Made by a program: the position numbers and the translations under genes. Positions 26,535 to 36,715 of a stretch of DNA of 64,000 nt are shown in pieces. Source of the stretch: Dactylis glomerata (Eukaryota > Streptophyta > Magnoliopsida > Poales > Poaceae); contig QXEO01000411.1 in the NCBI GenBank assembly GCA_007115705.1, positions 7,789,702 through 7,853,701 on the forward strand. Reading direction: 5' to 3'. Each line of letters begins with the position of its first letter. Positions within the stretch are counted from its first letter, which is position 1. The notes beneath the pieces were generated by a model, which searched no databases, was not told the DNA's origin, and worked only from the letters and a program-made list of their open reading frames with translations.

Positions 26535-29500
26535 TTAGGAAGCAGGGGCAGAAGCAGAGCCGCCGGCTGGTGGAGCTGTAGCAGTGGAAATGTTGGCTTC
26601 AGGAGTGCCGGACCCAGCAGATGGAATGGAGCCATCACCCCCGCCCGGGACAGATGCCTGTTCCGGAGCATCAGTGCCGGCCTCTTCAGCTTCCTCTTCG
26701 TCTTGGGTGGAATCGGAGCCCTCAGCATTAGCAGCATCCTTGGCATCGTCTGCTGTCTTCTCCGGCTCGCGGATGTCCCGGACAAAAGCATCGGTGTCGG
26801 CATAGTCCACATAACTATGGGCCAGTTCCCGCCGACACCGGATGTGTTCCGGATCCATGGTCCAAATAGATCCTTCGTGCACAGTGCGCAAAGTCTCCAG
26901 ATCAGCTTTTTCATACCGAGAGAGGAAGTAGGTGAGAGCTTCATCAGCTCCCACCCGGGCGCCGGAATCCCGCCATTCCCGGAGGCGAACCTTGGCGAGC
27001 TGCAGATCATTGCCGAGGTCGACGGGGTCAGTGGGGGTCCTTTGCCCCGGCCAGAGGGCAGAATATGCCTCCTGGGCGCCAAGAAAAAGTTCTTCCGTGT
27101 AGAGGGTCATGGCGTTCTTCCGGGATTGAAGGGCCAGCAATTGTTCCGACATGTCCCAATTGGCCGAGTCAACCGGAACACCCCGGTTCTCTCGATCCAA
27201 CTGCAGAGCCCTCTCAACGTCTTCGACGGAAGCGGGAAACATGTCTGAGAAATAGAAATAATGTTAGCAAGAGGAGAATATGTCGGCATAGGTTATGCCG
27301 GAAAGGATCATGATATGTCGGGCAGGATAAGGAAAAAGGTTTTGAAGCTTACTGGCGAGGTCGGCATTGAGCTGTGCAACTGTAACTTCCCATTTAGTTG
27401 CCTGCTCCTTCAAGCTAGACAATTCGGCATGGGCATTGGAGGCATCAGTCTCGGAGGTGACAAGCAGCTCCTGGGCTTTTTTGAGTTGGCCCTCCCTCTG
27501 CTCCTTCTCCTCCAGAAGCTCGGCAATCCGGCCCTTCAACTGCTCTATCTCGACCTTGTGGGTAGCATCCCGGTCGTCCAGTTGCTTGGCCACATCCACT
27601 GAGGACGTACAGTCCTGGTGGCGTGCCTCCAGTGCAGCTTTATCATCTGAAAAGATTTGAAGTCGAAATAATGTGAAGATAGAAAACATAGACAAGAGAT
27701 AAAGGATTTGAAGTATAAAGTGTATACTTGGGTGACAGCATGACCCGGCATACCTGTCAGCTCCTTCACCCTCTTAAGAAGCTCGGCGACTTGTTCTTCA
27801 GTGCCAGCTGAAGAATGTCGGCACAAGGTTATGTGTCGGCAAGAATAGTATTGCAAAGTAAACAGAGGAAAGGTATCCGGCATATAGCGATATGTCGGCG
27901 AAGTTTACCTTTCTTGGACAGCTCCAGCTGAAGCTTGCTATGCTCATCGGATAACTTCCGATGCTCGCATACCAAGTCATGATACATGTCGGCCTGTGTG
28001 TTGTTCATGCGCTGCAAAAGTGTTGGGATTTGAGATGTCATGAGAGAAACTTAGCATATCAGTTAAGTTGAAGATTCTATCAAGTGATCATTCTTTTGAA
28101 GACCCGGCACAGGTGCTGCGCACCTATCCCGGCCCTCGGTGACTAGGATTTGAAGCTCATATCGAGCTTATATGTCGGTCAGAAGGATTTGAAAGTTACA
28201 TCAGATTTTAGTTTTTTGAAGACCCGGCACAGGTGATGCGCACCTATCCCGGCTCTCGGTGACTAGGATTTGAAGCTCGGATCGAGCTCATATGTCGGCA
28301 CATAGTTTGAGAGCAGCTAACTAAAAGAGTATTGGAAAATCCCGGATGTCCGTATCCCGGACAGCCGACATTTTCGGGGACTGGGGATATACGTGGAAAA
28401 GACTTACGTTGGTGGCATCGGCCAGGCGATGAAGTCTTTTCTGGAGACTGAGGAGTTCACAGGCAATTGGAATGGGCTTCGCGGCCAGGATATCAGATAG
28501 ATCGCCAGTAGCCGAAGCTTCGGCCAATTTCTTGCTCCTGGAGTCAGCAGTGTCCATGCTGTCAGCCTCATTCCACCTGACACAGTGCTCCTTAAGAGAC
28601 CCAAGGCTCTAGTCACTTTTCGTCTCCAGGGGGACGCGGCCCTCAAGTTCCGACGTGTCGAAGAAGCTGGGTCGGTAGCCAGGCCGGGGTGCTGCCCTGC
28701 CAAGATGCAGGGCCAAGGCAGAGCTGGGCCGGGACGCCGCTTTAGAGGGAGCAGTGGCGGCGGATGGTGTGGCGGACTTGGTCGGCTGGATCTTGACAGT
28801 GCCGGACTTGACCGGGGCAGAGGTCTTGTCCGGGATGGAGGTCTTGGCCGAGGCAGCGGTCTTGGCTGGTGCTGGAGTCTTCTCAGCAGAGGGAGTCTTG
28901 GGTGCGGGTTGTTCCGGCGCGGCCGGTGCAGCTTGGCCAGCAGAGGCGGGTTCCGGAGTAGTCCGGACTTCCGGCACTGCAGGACCTTTTCCTTTGATAT
29001 CTGTGCCGGCGCTCCTGTTGCTTGCGCCGGCATCCTCAGTAGTCCCGGCGCCGCTGATGGGCGCGCCGGAGTCTGGGGCATCTTGTTGGGCTCCTGTGTC
29101 CATATGGACATCAGAAGCATGAGGTTCCTGTTGAGCCCCCGAGTCCATGTGGACGTCGGGGGCAGAGTTGTCTTGCTCCGGCGGAGGATCGTCCTTCGCC
29201 GGGGAGGTAGGTCTATCGGGCGCAGGCGAAGATGCCAGCGCCGGGGAGGTCGTGTGACTTGCAGATGGTATGTCAGAGGTGGCAGTTTCCGCCGGCTTGG
29301 TAACCTTCGGGCCGCCACTCGAGCGAGAAGCTTGTTCCGGCGCAAGAGGAGCCCTGAAAGAGAGAAAACACCAAGTCAATAATCAAAGCAAGAGATATGT
29401 CGGAGGAAATACAAAGAAAAGAAACTTACCCCGAGGCAACAGGCCTCTGTTTCTTCGGAATAGGCATGCCAACCTTCTGCCTCTTCTATTGCTGAGGTGT

Positions 29501-31010
29501 GTCGGGCTGGGGCTTCACGCCTCGCTTCCGGCCGGCACGTCCGCCGGTGGAAGGAGGTCCCTGGTTCAGAGGGGCGGCGTCGACAACCATGTCGTCCGGG
29601 ATAGCTGAGGACAGCATTGGAAAGGCGTAAGCAACAGGTGTTTCTGGAAAAGCATAAGCAAGAGGTGTCGGGCAGATAAACATCCGGCAGTCTTCATCGG
29701 AATCGTCGTCACTCCAGTCTTGAGTGAAATGCCAGGATGAAGAGCCCTTACCCGAGGCAGCTGCAGCACGGGTGCTCCGGGGTAGCTTGTCCCAGTGATC
29801 TAGATCTTCAACATCCGCAGCAGTGCGGTCTGCCGCGATCTTGATCCGGGAGTTCTCCATACTCTGGAAGCTGAACTTCTGCATAATGCAAAGTAAATGG
29901 GTCAGAAGCAAGAAATATGCCGGTGCAAGAAGTATGTCGGATCAAGCATTATAAGTATGTCGGCAAATAACAAATCTCGGGTCATGCATGATAAGTATCT
30001 ATATGCCGGACAAGAGAGTATGTATCGGCCAGAGTATTTACCGTTGGGGCGGGCCGGTCCCGGCTGTATGGTTCAAGTCCCCAGGCAAAGGTGGCCTGAG
30101 AGGACTTGCAGACGTCCTTGATCCGCCGCAGAATGTCGGCCGGGGTCAGCTCATGCGTAGAATGCCGGGTGGGGTCCATGGGCCCGCTCATCTGGCAGAT
30201 TTTGTGTGACCGGCGCTGCAAAGGAGAGACGCGCCGGCTGATAAAGCATGCCACTAAATCTTGAGGGGTAAGGCCGGCATCCCAGAGCTCGCCCTTAACC
30301 CGGTGGAGAGCATTCACCGGCATCACCGAGTTCTTCGGATTGTAGGTCCAATTCTTCATAGCCAAAGGTGGCTCGTCCACAAATGGCGGCAGGTTGAGCA
30401 GATCCACGTCGGTGGTGTTCTTGACGTAGAAGAAGCTTTTCTGCCACTTCTTGCAAGACTCGAGGAGTTCCACCTTGGGGAAGTCCGAGCCCTTCCGGGA
30501 CATGATGGTGGCCGTGCCACAAAGGGTCATGGGGCGGTCCTTCTTATCCTGGGCCGTCTCCGGCGGGTCATCCTTGCTCCGGGGCAGCTCTTGGACGACT
30601 TGCTTCCGTAGTTGAAAGTACTTCGCCCAGGCTTGGGAGAAGGGCTCTATGCCGGCGAAGCCTTCGCAGAATGCGGCGAAGGCGGAGAGGATCATCACCG
30701 CGTTCGCCGGGATATGGTGAGGCTGCAGGTCGTAGGTGTCGAGGACGTCCCGGAAGAAGTCTGACGCCGGCAGGCCGAAACCCCGCTCAAAGTGGGCAAT
30801 GAAGACGAATCGTTCGCCGGGTTCAGGTGCCGGCGCAGTCTCTCCCGCAGGTAGCCGGCATGCAACACCCTCCGGCACTCTCCTGGTGGAGGTGACCCAG
30901 GATATGTCAGCCGGGGTAACCTCCGACCCCTCCCAGCCGGAGCGTCCTTGGACCCGGGCCGAGTTATCTTCCTCTGAGGCCGAGGTACCCGTCATGCTTG
31001 AGGAAGCCAT
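26535..31010 (-). pseudogene. Antisense seven-exon gene in element C, PF04195-like N-terminus
   Basis: Exons on the - strand are 31010-30042, 29878-29430, 29353-28408, 28011-27909, 27807-27754, 27646-27353 and 27244-26535. All six introns are GT...AG and all junction phases agree (0, 2, 0, 1, 1, 1), giving 1175 codons including the stop. Exon 1 (about residues 65-200) has the pattern of plant PF04195 'putative gypsy type transposon' proteins (GERFVFIAHFERGFGLP, LQPHHIPANAV). Exon 3 is Ala/Pro/Ser/Lys-rich low complexity. Exons 4-6 are a coiled coil. Exon 7 is helical with an acidic tail. Two TAG codons interrupt it (29486-29488 and 28609-28611), and both look like former Gln. Introns survive because sense genomic RNA cannot splice them. 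Antisense extra ORFs are known in Tat elements, but the function is unknown. Confidence 0.85.
28094..28295. repeat. 120-bp tandem duplication in intron 3 of the antisense gene
   Basis: Two units with period 120 (about 28094-28175 and 28214-28295) share 'ttttgaagacccggcacagg', 'cgcacctatcccggc' and 'ctcggtgactaggatttgaa'. Each ends in a short inverted repeat around ATCGAGCT. They lie entirely in the intron between exons 3 and 4. Confidence 0.85.
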
Positions 31011-31608
31011 CTGGATGGCCAGAACAAGGCGTGAGAGCCGGAGTCCCGTGATGTTAATCCTATCAAGGCCAGAGAAAAGGGGGAGGTTAGTCTCTCCGGT
31101 ATACCACTCTCCCAGAAGTTAGCAGGAAAAGGGGATCTACCATCGCAGTTAAAACCGGAAACAAAGCATGGAAATAAGCTCTACGCAAGAACATCTGTGA
31201 ACCATAGAAGAGCTTCTCTGGCAATGCTAGTCGAGGCAAGAAGATACTATGAAGAGAAACTGCTAAAGATCTGAGCGCGCAGTGATACCGGAGCAAGGCT
31301 GCGAAAAAGCGTGAAAGAGGAAGAACAGAGGATGAACTCACCGAAGCTTGGCCAGCGGCAATGGAGCGGCGGCGAGCATGCAGAGGAAGATCCGGTCCTC
31401 CTGCAATGTCGCAAAGAGAAGAGGCGGCGGCGGCGTCGTCGACGGGAACATCGGGCGTCGTCGAGCGTCGGCGCCGGCGTGGAGCAGGACGGCGGCGGTG
31501 CTCCTTCACTGTTCTTCCGTCCGGCGAGGAAGCGCGTGAGGCAGAGGAGCGGAGGAAGAAGAAGGCACTGTGGGGGTAAAAAGAGCTACCCCCACCCCCG
31601 TATTTATA
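31011..31608 (-). promoter_or_regulatory. Promoter and putative 5' UTR intron of the antisense gene
   Basis: On the - strand TATAAATA (31601-31608) lies about 600 bases upstream of the ATG at 31010. A G+C-rich leader follows and ends at a strong donor CG|GTGAGT (GT at 31341-31340). A plausible acceptor CATCCAG lies directly before the ATG, so a 331-base leader intron is possible. A short upstream ATG in the leader would not read through into the main ORF. The arrangement suggests the gene is transcribed from its own promoter rather than from the LTR. Confidence 0.55.
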
Positions 31609-32060
31609 CCGAAGGGGCCAGGGTCGTGGGGATCGTGGCGAGTGTTCCACTACCCCGACCGTTTCTGCGAGAGATCGCCACGTGGCGGCACGGAGTGGGG
31701 CGGCGGTTACAATAACTGAGCCACTAGGCAATGATGGCCTGAAGTAAAGGCGCTGTGAACCGTCACGTCGTATGTCCGTTCATGATAGCAGGGCAGTTGC
31801 AAGTTTCGATGCAAACTGTCGGGCTTGGCTTCTCAAGGAAGTCTCGTCATGCCGGAATAACTGCCCGGGGAATATGTTCCGTCCGGAATACCCCGGGACC
31901 GGCCGGAATAACTTTTGGAGAACAAACAGTAGCCGGTATATGTGCGGATGTCCCGGCATATAATCTAATCGTCGGTATATAACAATAGAGCCGAGATATA
32001 ATGAAAAGAAGATGTGTTGAACCTGCCAAGGCCCCTCAGTCAAGAATGGGGGACCTCGAC
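31609..32060. other. Element C region between antisense promoter and polypurine tract
   Basis: Non-coding on both strands as far as I can see. It holds several copies of the TGCCGG/TGTCGG motif and would be 3' untranslated region for gag-pol RNA and upstream sequence for the antisense promoter. Confidence 0.5.
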
Positions 32061-32075
32061 AGCTTCGGGGACTAA
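32061..32075 (+). other. Element C polypurine tract region
   Basis: AGCTTCGGGGACTAA directly precedes the 3' LTR. It is an imperfect purine run, as is usual in Tat elements. Confidence 0.75.
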
Positions 32076-33002
32076 TGTCGGGGGGATGACCCCCGGTAGG
32101 GTCAAGAGACTAGAAAGATAGAAGGACTATGGTTGACTTTATGACCGGATTATCAAGGAAGGGCCTGGCCGGAATATAAGAGCATCGGCCAGGCCGGCAT
32201 ATATGTGTATCCCGGCTATGTTCGGATATGCCGGTATAACCGGAACATGTATTCAGAGGTGCCGGCATATGCATTGATATGCCGGCCTAACTCATTAGAT
32301 ATGTTGTGCAGGAGCAGGGAGGCCGGATTACCCGTCCTTCATAGGACGATGGTCCGGCATATAGGTCCGGGATATGGCCAACGGTGATATCCGGGTCACA
32401 TGGGTCAACCAGGAGTCACGTCCCTACAATCAAGGAGGAAGACATCCAAGCATGGAAGCAGTGCATGGTGACAGGGTGCATAGTGGAGGTCTACCTACCC
32501 TCACTGTGCACAAGTACAGCCCTTACCTCAGGGTGGTAAGGTCACAGTGCAGGAAGTACAAGACACAGCAAGGGTGAGTCCCATCGAGAGCAATCAGGGA
32601 GAAAGTCAAGGGCGTGTGCCTTCGTCAGCTTGCCCTATTTGGAGTATAGTCGGTGCCCCCTGGTCTCAGGTGACCGTTGTAACCCTGGCCACCACTATAT
32701 AAGGTGGCACAGGGAGCCCTAGGAAGGGGTTGGTCACTCTGGGTTCCTACACTTAGCAGTTCATCGTCCTCCTCTAGCAGAGAGCTTGGAAGCACCATTG
32801 TTGTATACTCCATCGATCCAAATATATAACTAGTAGAGCAGGAGTAGGGGTGTTATCTCCTTACGAGAGCCCCGAACCTGGGTAGATCAGTGTTCCTTTC
32901 TGTCGTGCTTTTTAGCTCGTTCCCCTCTCCCGAATCCTCCAGCATCTAGTTCGGCCCCCATTTAAGCCATCCCATGGCATATGTTGTTTCACCACGACGA
33001 CA
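32076..33002 (+). repeat. Element C 3' LTR (927 bp)
   Basis: Pairs with 17921-18847. It is followed by the target duplication CCAGG at 33003-33007, after which B's LTR resumes in register with 7457 onward of its sister LTR. Confidence 0.95.
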
Positions 33003-34997
33003 CCAGGTAGATACTAACATCAGGAGCACAAGGAAATTTGAATCACAAATTTTGGACCTACAGAATTATTTCTACCCATTTTTGAATCTTGCAGGGATTT
33101 GTAAAAAGGGAAAATCAAATTACTAAAAAAAAGAGAACGGGCTGGGGCGGCGGACGTGAGCCAGGCCGGCCCAGATCCGCCGGCCTGCCCGGGCCTGGCG
33201 CGGCCGAAGCGGTACGCCACCGTCCAATCCAGGTCGGACGGCGCGCGTCCTTTCTTCTCCGCGGGGCGATGCATGCAGGCGGGGGCGACGCTGGGGGGCT
33301 AGGGTTTTGGTGAAGAGGCGCATACCGAGGGGTGGCTGGTGGTCGGCGGCGGCTGTATCGGCGGCGGAGGTGGTCAGAAGGGTGTCGCGGTTGCTCTTGC
33401 TTGCATGTAGGGCTTGCAGTGCTCACGGTGACGCCGATGTCGCCGGTTTGCGTCTGGGCAAGTGGTGGCGATGACGATGGCTGCAGATCCCTGCAAGGCA
33501 CGAGGCGCAGGGTGAGATCTACCCGAGGCACAGGCTGCAGATCCCTGCAAGGCACATGGCTAGCAAGCTCGGAAACCAGAGAGAAGGCAGGGGAAACGGG
33601 CGGGTCGACGACAACCTCCACCCTCGCCGTCGACGAGCTCTAGAAGAGGCGAGGGGAGTGGAGAGGGGCAAATGGGCGGCAGCGGAGAGAACGAGAGGGT
33701 CTAGGGGTTTTTATACGGCTGTTGTGAGCTCGGACCACGGTGGTCTCGAGTGGAGGCGATTGGCCTTAGTGGGCGGTGTCCTGGGGCAGCGTTGTACGCT
33801 GAGTCCAGTGGTGTGGTGGTGGCTGTCGGTGGCGAAACGGTCTGGACGGGGTGGCCTCGGGTTCAGATCGGGTGCGTCTGAAACTGGGCTCGACGGGGTT
33901 GGTCTGAGCGAAACGGGGGCAAGGCGTGGGTGGCGTGGAGTCTGGTGATGGTCGCCGTGCACGATCGTGTGAAGCACGGGACCGAAGCGTGTGTGAGCGC
34001 ACGGGAATGGCGCACACGCACTGGGCATGCTGGGTGGTCCGGTCGGTCAAGTTGGCATGGTCGTGGCGGTGCGCACGGTCGGTCTCGGGCAGGGTTAGCT
34101 TGGGGAATTGATCCCTGGGTTCAGTGCGAGGCTGGTGGCGCCCTGACCAAACACGGCGTCGATCACCGGCAATGGCGACGTCTAGGGCGTAGGAGAGGTG
34201 GCGTGGGTGGTTCTCTGCTGCGTGGGGTCGGGCTAGGGTTTGTAGCAGGGTGGCGCACACCGGTTGGGGGTCACAGAGGGGGGTGGCATCGAAGGAGATA
34301 GAGGGAGGGGAGAGAGCCTGACAGATCGATGCCCTCGGGCTCTTCCTTCTCCCTCGATGCCAACTGCATACGACAAAGGGAAAAATTTCCCTCAAGATCC
34401 TATGACTTCAGAGAGAAGATTCACAGCAGCTCCCCTTTCCTCCCCTTGGTCGGCTAAAGAAGAAAAAGAGAGAGAAGGGGATGGTTTTGGGTCTAGGGTT
34501 GGCATAGCCAGATTTCAAATTCAAATTTGAAATCTGATTGAAAAAGTTTTGAAAACTTACCAGAATAGTTTCCAGGGGTTTCAAACAAATCCAAGAATTC
34601 ATAGCCAGAGTTTGATGAATTTTAGAATGGCTAGGCTAGGGTTTTGGAGATGCCTTCAATTTCGGATTTAAGATCAAAAATAAAAGAAAAAGAAAAGAAG
34701 AGAGAGGTGATCACACAAAGGGTCTATGCTAGGGTTTTTGGTGTACACAAACATGAGCTAAGGTCAAAATGTGATGCATAAAATCATAGCACAATTTCTA
34801 GGTAACTAGCACATGTGTTAAAAAGAAACAAGGCCTAATTCAAGCAAACACACTCACATGGAATCATAGACATACACCCACATAAAATCATGAGTAATGG
34901 CACTCCAACTCAAACTTAGCAAAAGTTTTTAATTTCTTGCCAGATAAAGTATTTAATCAAAATGGCTAAACTTGGCCTACAAAAGTGAGGTGTTACA
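33003..34997 (-). repeat. Element B 5' LTR, right piece
   Basis: Co-linear with about 7457-9499 of the 3' LTR. The piece ends GTTACA at 34997, followed by TGTCA, the partner of the left flank AGTCA at 4989-4993. Confidence 0.92.
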
Positions 34998-35983
34998 TGT
35001 CAACCCTAAGACTAACTAGGTATTCTTATCAAATAAGAATTACTTCAGCTTTGCTTGTCCGTAACCAACTACTTGATTGCTAATAACAAGATACAACATA
35101 AAAGGTTTACTTTTAAGTCTTCACCTATTGCTATACCTATCCTCTACAATAACTCTTGTTTTAAGCTTTATTCTATTACTTTGAAATTTGGTCAGTCAAT
35201 CAAAAATCCTTAACAACCTTGTTGTGGAGTGAATCTAAAACTGCAACTCATTATAAAGAAATCATCACAACCTTATATACTAAACCATCGGGGTTAGGTT
35301 ACGCTTAGAGCGATGCATAGCATATGATTTGCATATCATGCTGCAGTTCTTTTAACATCATCTTTACCAGAGGATGGTGCTATTTCAGTATTTGGATTTC
35401 TTACGTATCGAAGACCTTGACTTGCATAATCTTGCAGTCAAAAAGGCAAGTTCACTCTTGCTCATATCTCTTGATTATTTTTATCAAATTACTTGCAAAT
35501 ATACCTGTGGTATTACTACTTCATCAAAAAGCAAAAGGTTCTCTTTTTATAATTAATATGACTAGTAGTTATCGACCCGAGTGGTGATAACCTAGGAAGG
35601 CTGGCAGGTGGAACCACGGTAAGATTGTTGTGGTGGAGGTTCCACTTGCACGGGAAAGTAAACCCTAGGATTTAATAACCAATGCCGCAGTTATTCTTGC
35701 ACCATGAAAACCGTGTCGTCCAAGAGACTTGGAATGGGACGGGAAAGTCATCTGTATCTTCTCTCGTTCGCATGTCAACGGACATTCAGCTACCGTTCGC
35801 CGTATGTCTTGCGGGAATACGTGGACATGGGTGGGACCCCTTAGTGCCCACGGCCACTGGTGTCTATGATGGTCCGCAAGGGGCGCCTAGGTACTTCATC
35901 GTTGGGGGTGAATATCAGGGGTTAAACCTGCTTGCGTGAATTGGGTGGGCATGCGTTGTGCGGAGAAGGCAGTGAATGGCTTG
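34998..35983 (+). repeat. Element A LTR, middle piece
   Basis: Sequence resumes after element B. No protein-coding signal is supported, and the short ORFs have no motifs. The boundary with element H is not sharp and is placed at the first 75-bp repeat unit. Confidence 0.45.
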
Positions 35984-36240
35984 GAGAACTACGTAGTTAA
36001 AATGCGATTAGTAGCCCCTGAGCGTTATGGCGGATTTCTATCCGGCATAGGGCTCTAAGAGAACTACGTAGTTAAAATGCGATTAGTAGCCCCCGAGCGT
36101 TATGGCGGATTTTTATCCGGCGCAATGCTCTAAGAGAACTTCACAAAATTTAGCATCGGTGTAGCCCGCGAGTGTCAAGGTGGAATTCAGTTAAAAATCC
36201 GTCTTGATGCTCTTTAGAGAACTTCACCAGTTATTAGATC
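35984..36240. repeat. 75-bp tandem repeat with polypurine-like cores, element H
   Basis: Units start GAGAACT at 35984, 36059, 36134 and 36217 (periods 75, 75, 83). On the - strand the first two contain CGCTCRGGGGCTAC, a polypurine-tract-like core. The third and a later site near 36250 have degenerate forms. Confidence 0.85.
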
Positions 36241-36424
36241 ATATTATGGTCACAGCCCCCGGGCGGCCAGCTCCAAGGCGGCCGGCTCCAAGGTGACCTC
36301 AAGGCATCCTGCTCCATGGCGGTCCCAAGGCATCCTTCTCCATGGCGGACTGCTCCGAGGTGGCCACTCCATGGCGGACTCATGGCGGTCTGCTCCATGG
36401 CGGACTACTCCAAGGCGTCCGCTC

Positions 36425-36715
36425 CATGGCAGATTTCGGATGCCATCGAAGGTGACAGCTTCATGGCAGATTTGGACTGCCATCAAAGGTGACTGCTGCA
36501 TGGCAGATTTGGGCTGCCATCAAAGGTGACTGCTGCATGGCAGATTTGGGCTACTGTCGACAGTGGCCGCTGCATGGCAGATTTGGGCCGCTATCGACGG
36601 TGGCCGCTGCATGGCAGATTTGGGCTGCTATCGACGGTGGCCACTGCATGGCAGATTTGGGCTGCCATCAAAGGCGGCCGCTGCATGGCAGATTTGGGCT
36701 GCCATCGACGGTAGC
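36425..36715. repeat. 37-bp minisatellite, about eight units, element H
   Basis: CATGGCAGATT recurs at 36425, 36462, 36499, 36536 and onward in exact 37-base steps to about 36684. Units differ mainly in a CATCAAAGG / TATCGACGG segment. The core ATGGCAGAT is the element's dispersed ATGGCGGAT motif with one G-to-A change. ORFs across it are by-products of the repeat. Confidence 0.92.

Larger units (their letters stand above)
17921..33002 (+). mobile_element. Element C, Tat-lineage gypsy element with antisense cargo gene
   Basis: A complete insertion with two 927 bp LTRs (TGTCGGGG...GACGACA) and a perfect 5-bp target duplication CCAGG (17916-17920 and 33003-33007). Internal order is: primer site, gag-pol on the + strand (to 25883), about 6.2 kb between pol and the 3' LTR holding an antisense multi-exon gene, polypurine tract, 3' LTR. 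Two RNase H domains in pol and the TGGCGCCC-type primer site place it in the Tat branch. The LTRs differ at about 11 positions by eye (about 1.2%), so insertion is recent. It lies inside B's LTR, so it is younger than B. Seven premature TAG codons make the visible copy non-autonomous. Confidence 0.95.
4994..34997 (-). mobile_element. Element B, Tekay-type chromovirus (gypsy), nested in A
   Basis: This is a full-length LTR retrotransposon read on the - strand: 5' LTR (15454-34997, split by element C), primer site, a leader ORF, gag-pol with a C-terminal chromodomain, polypurine tract and 3' LTR (4994-9499). The LTR ends on the - strand are TGTAACACC...CCCACA. The flanks are AGTCA on the left and TGTCA on the right, consistent with a 5-bp target duplication carrying one change. 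The chromodomain and the very long LTRs place it in the Tekay/Del chromovirus branch. LTR copies differ by about 2-3% in sampled stretches, so it is older than C inside it. Gag-pol is broken and the copy is not autonomous. Confidence 0.93.

Noticed and set aside
28404..29345. Arg/Pro-rich - strand ORF overlapping exon 3
   Set aside because: It is an out-of-frame reading of exon 3. The exon frame joins correctly to both neighbours and this one does not.
28585..29382. Gly-rich + strand ORF across exon 3
   Set aside because: Complement of the Ala/Pro-rich exon 3, with no domain and no support from context.
31087..31731. - strand ORF across the antisense promoter and leader
   Set aside because: It spans the TATA box and the likely leader intron and does not join in frame to the main coding sequence. 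Arg/Ser-rich low complexity.
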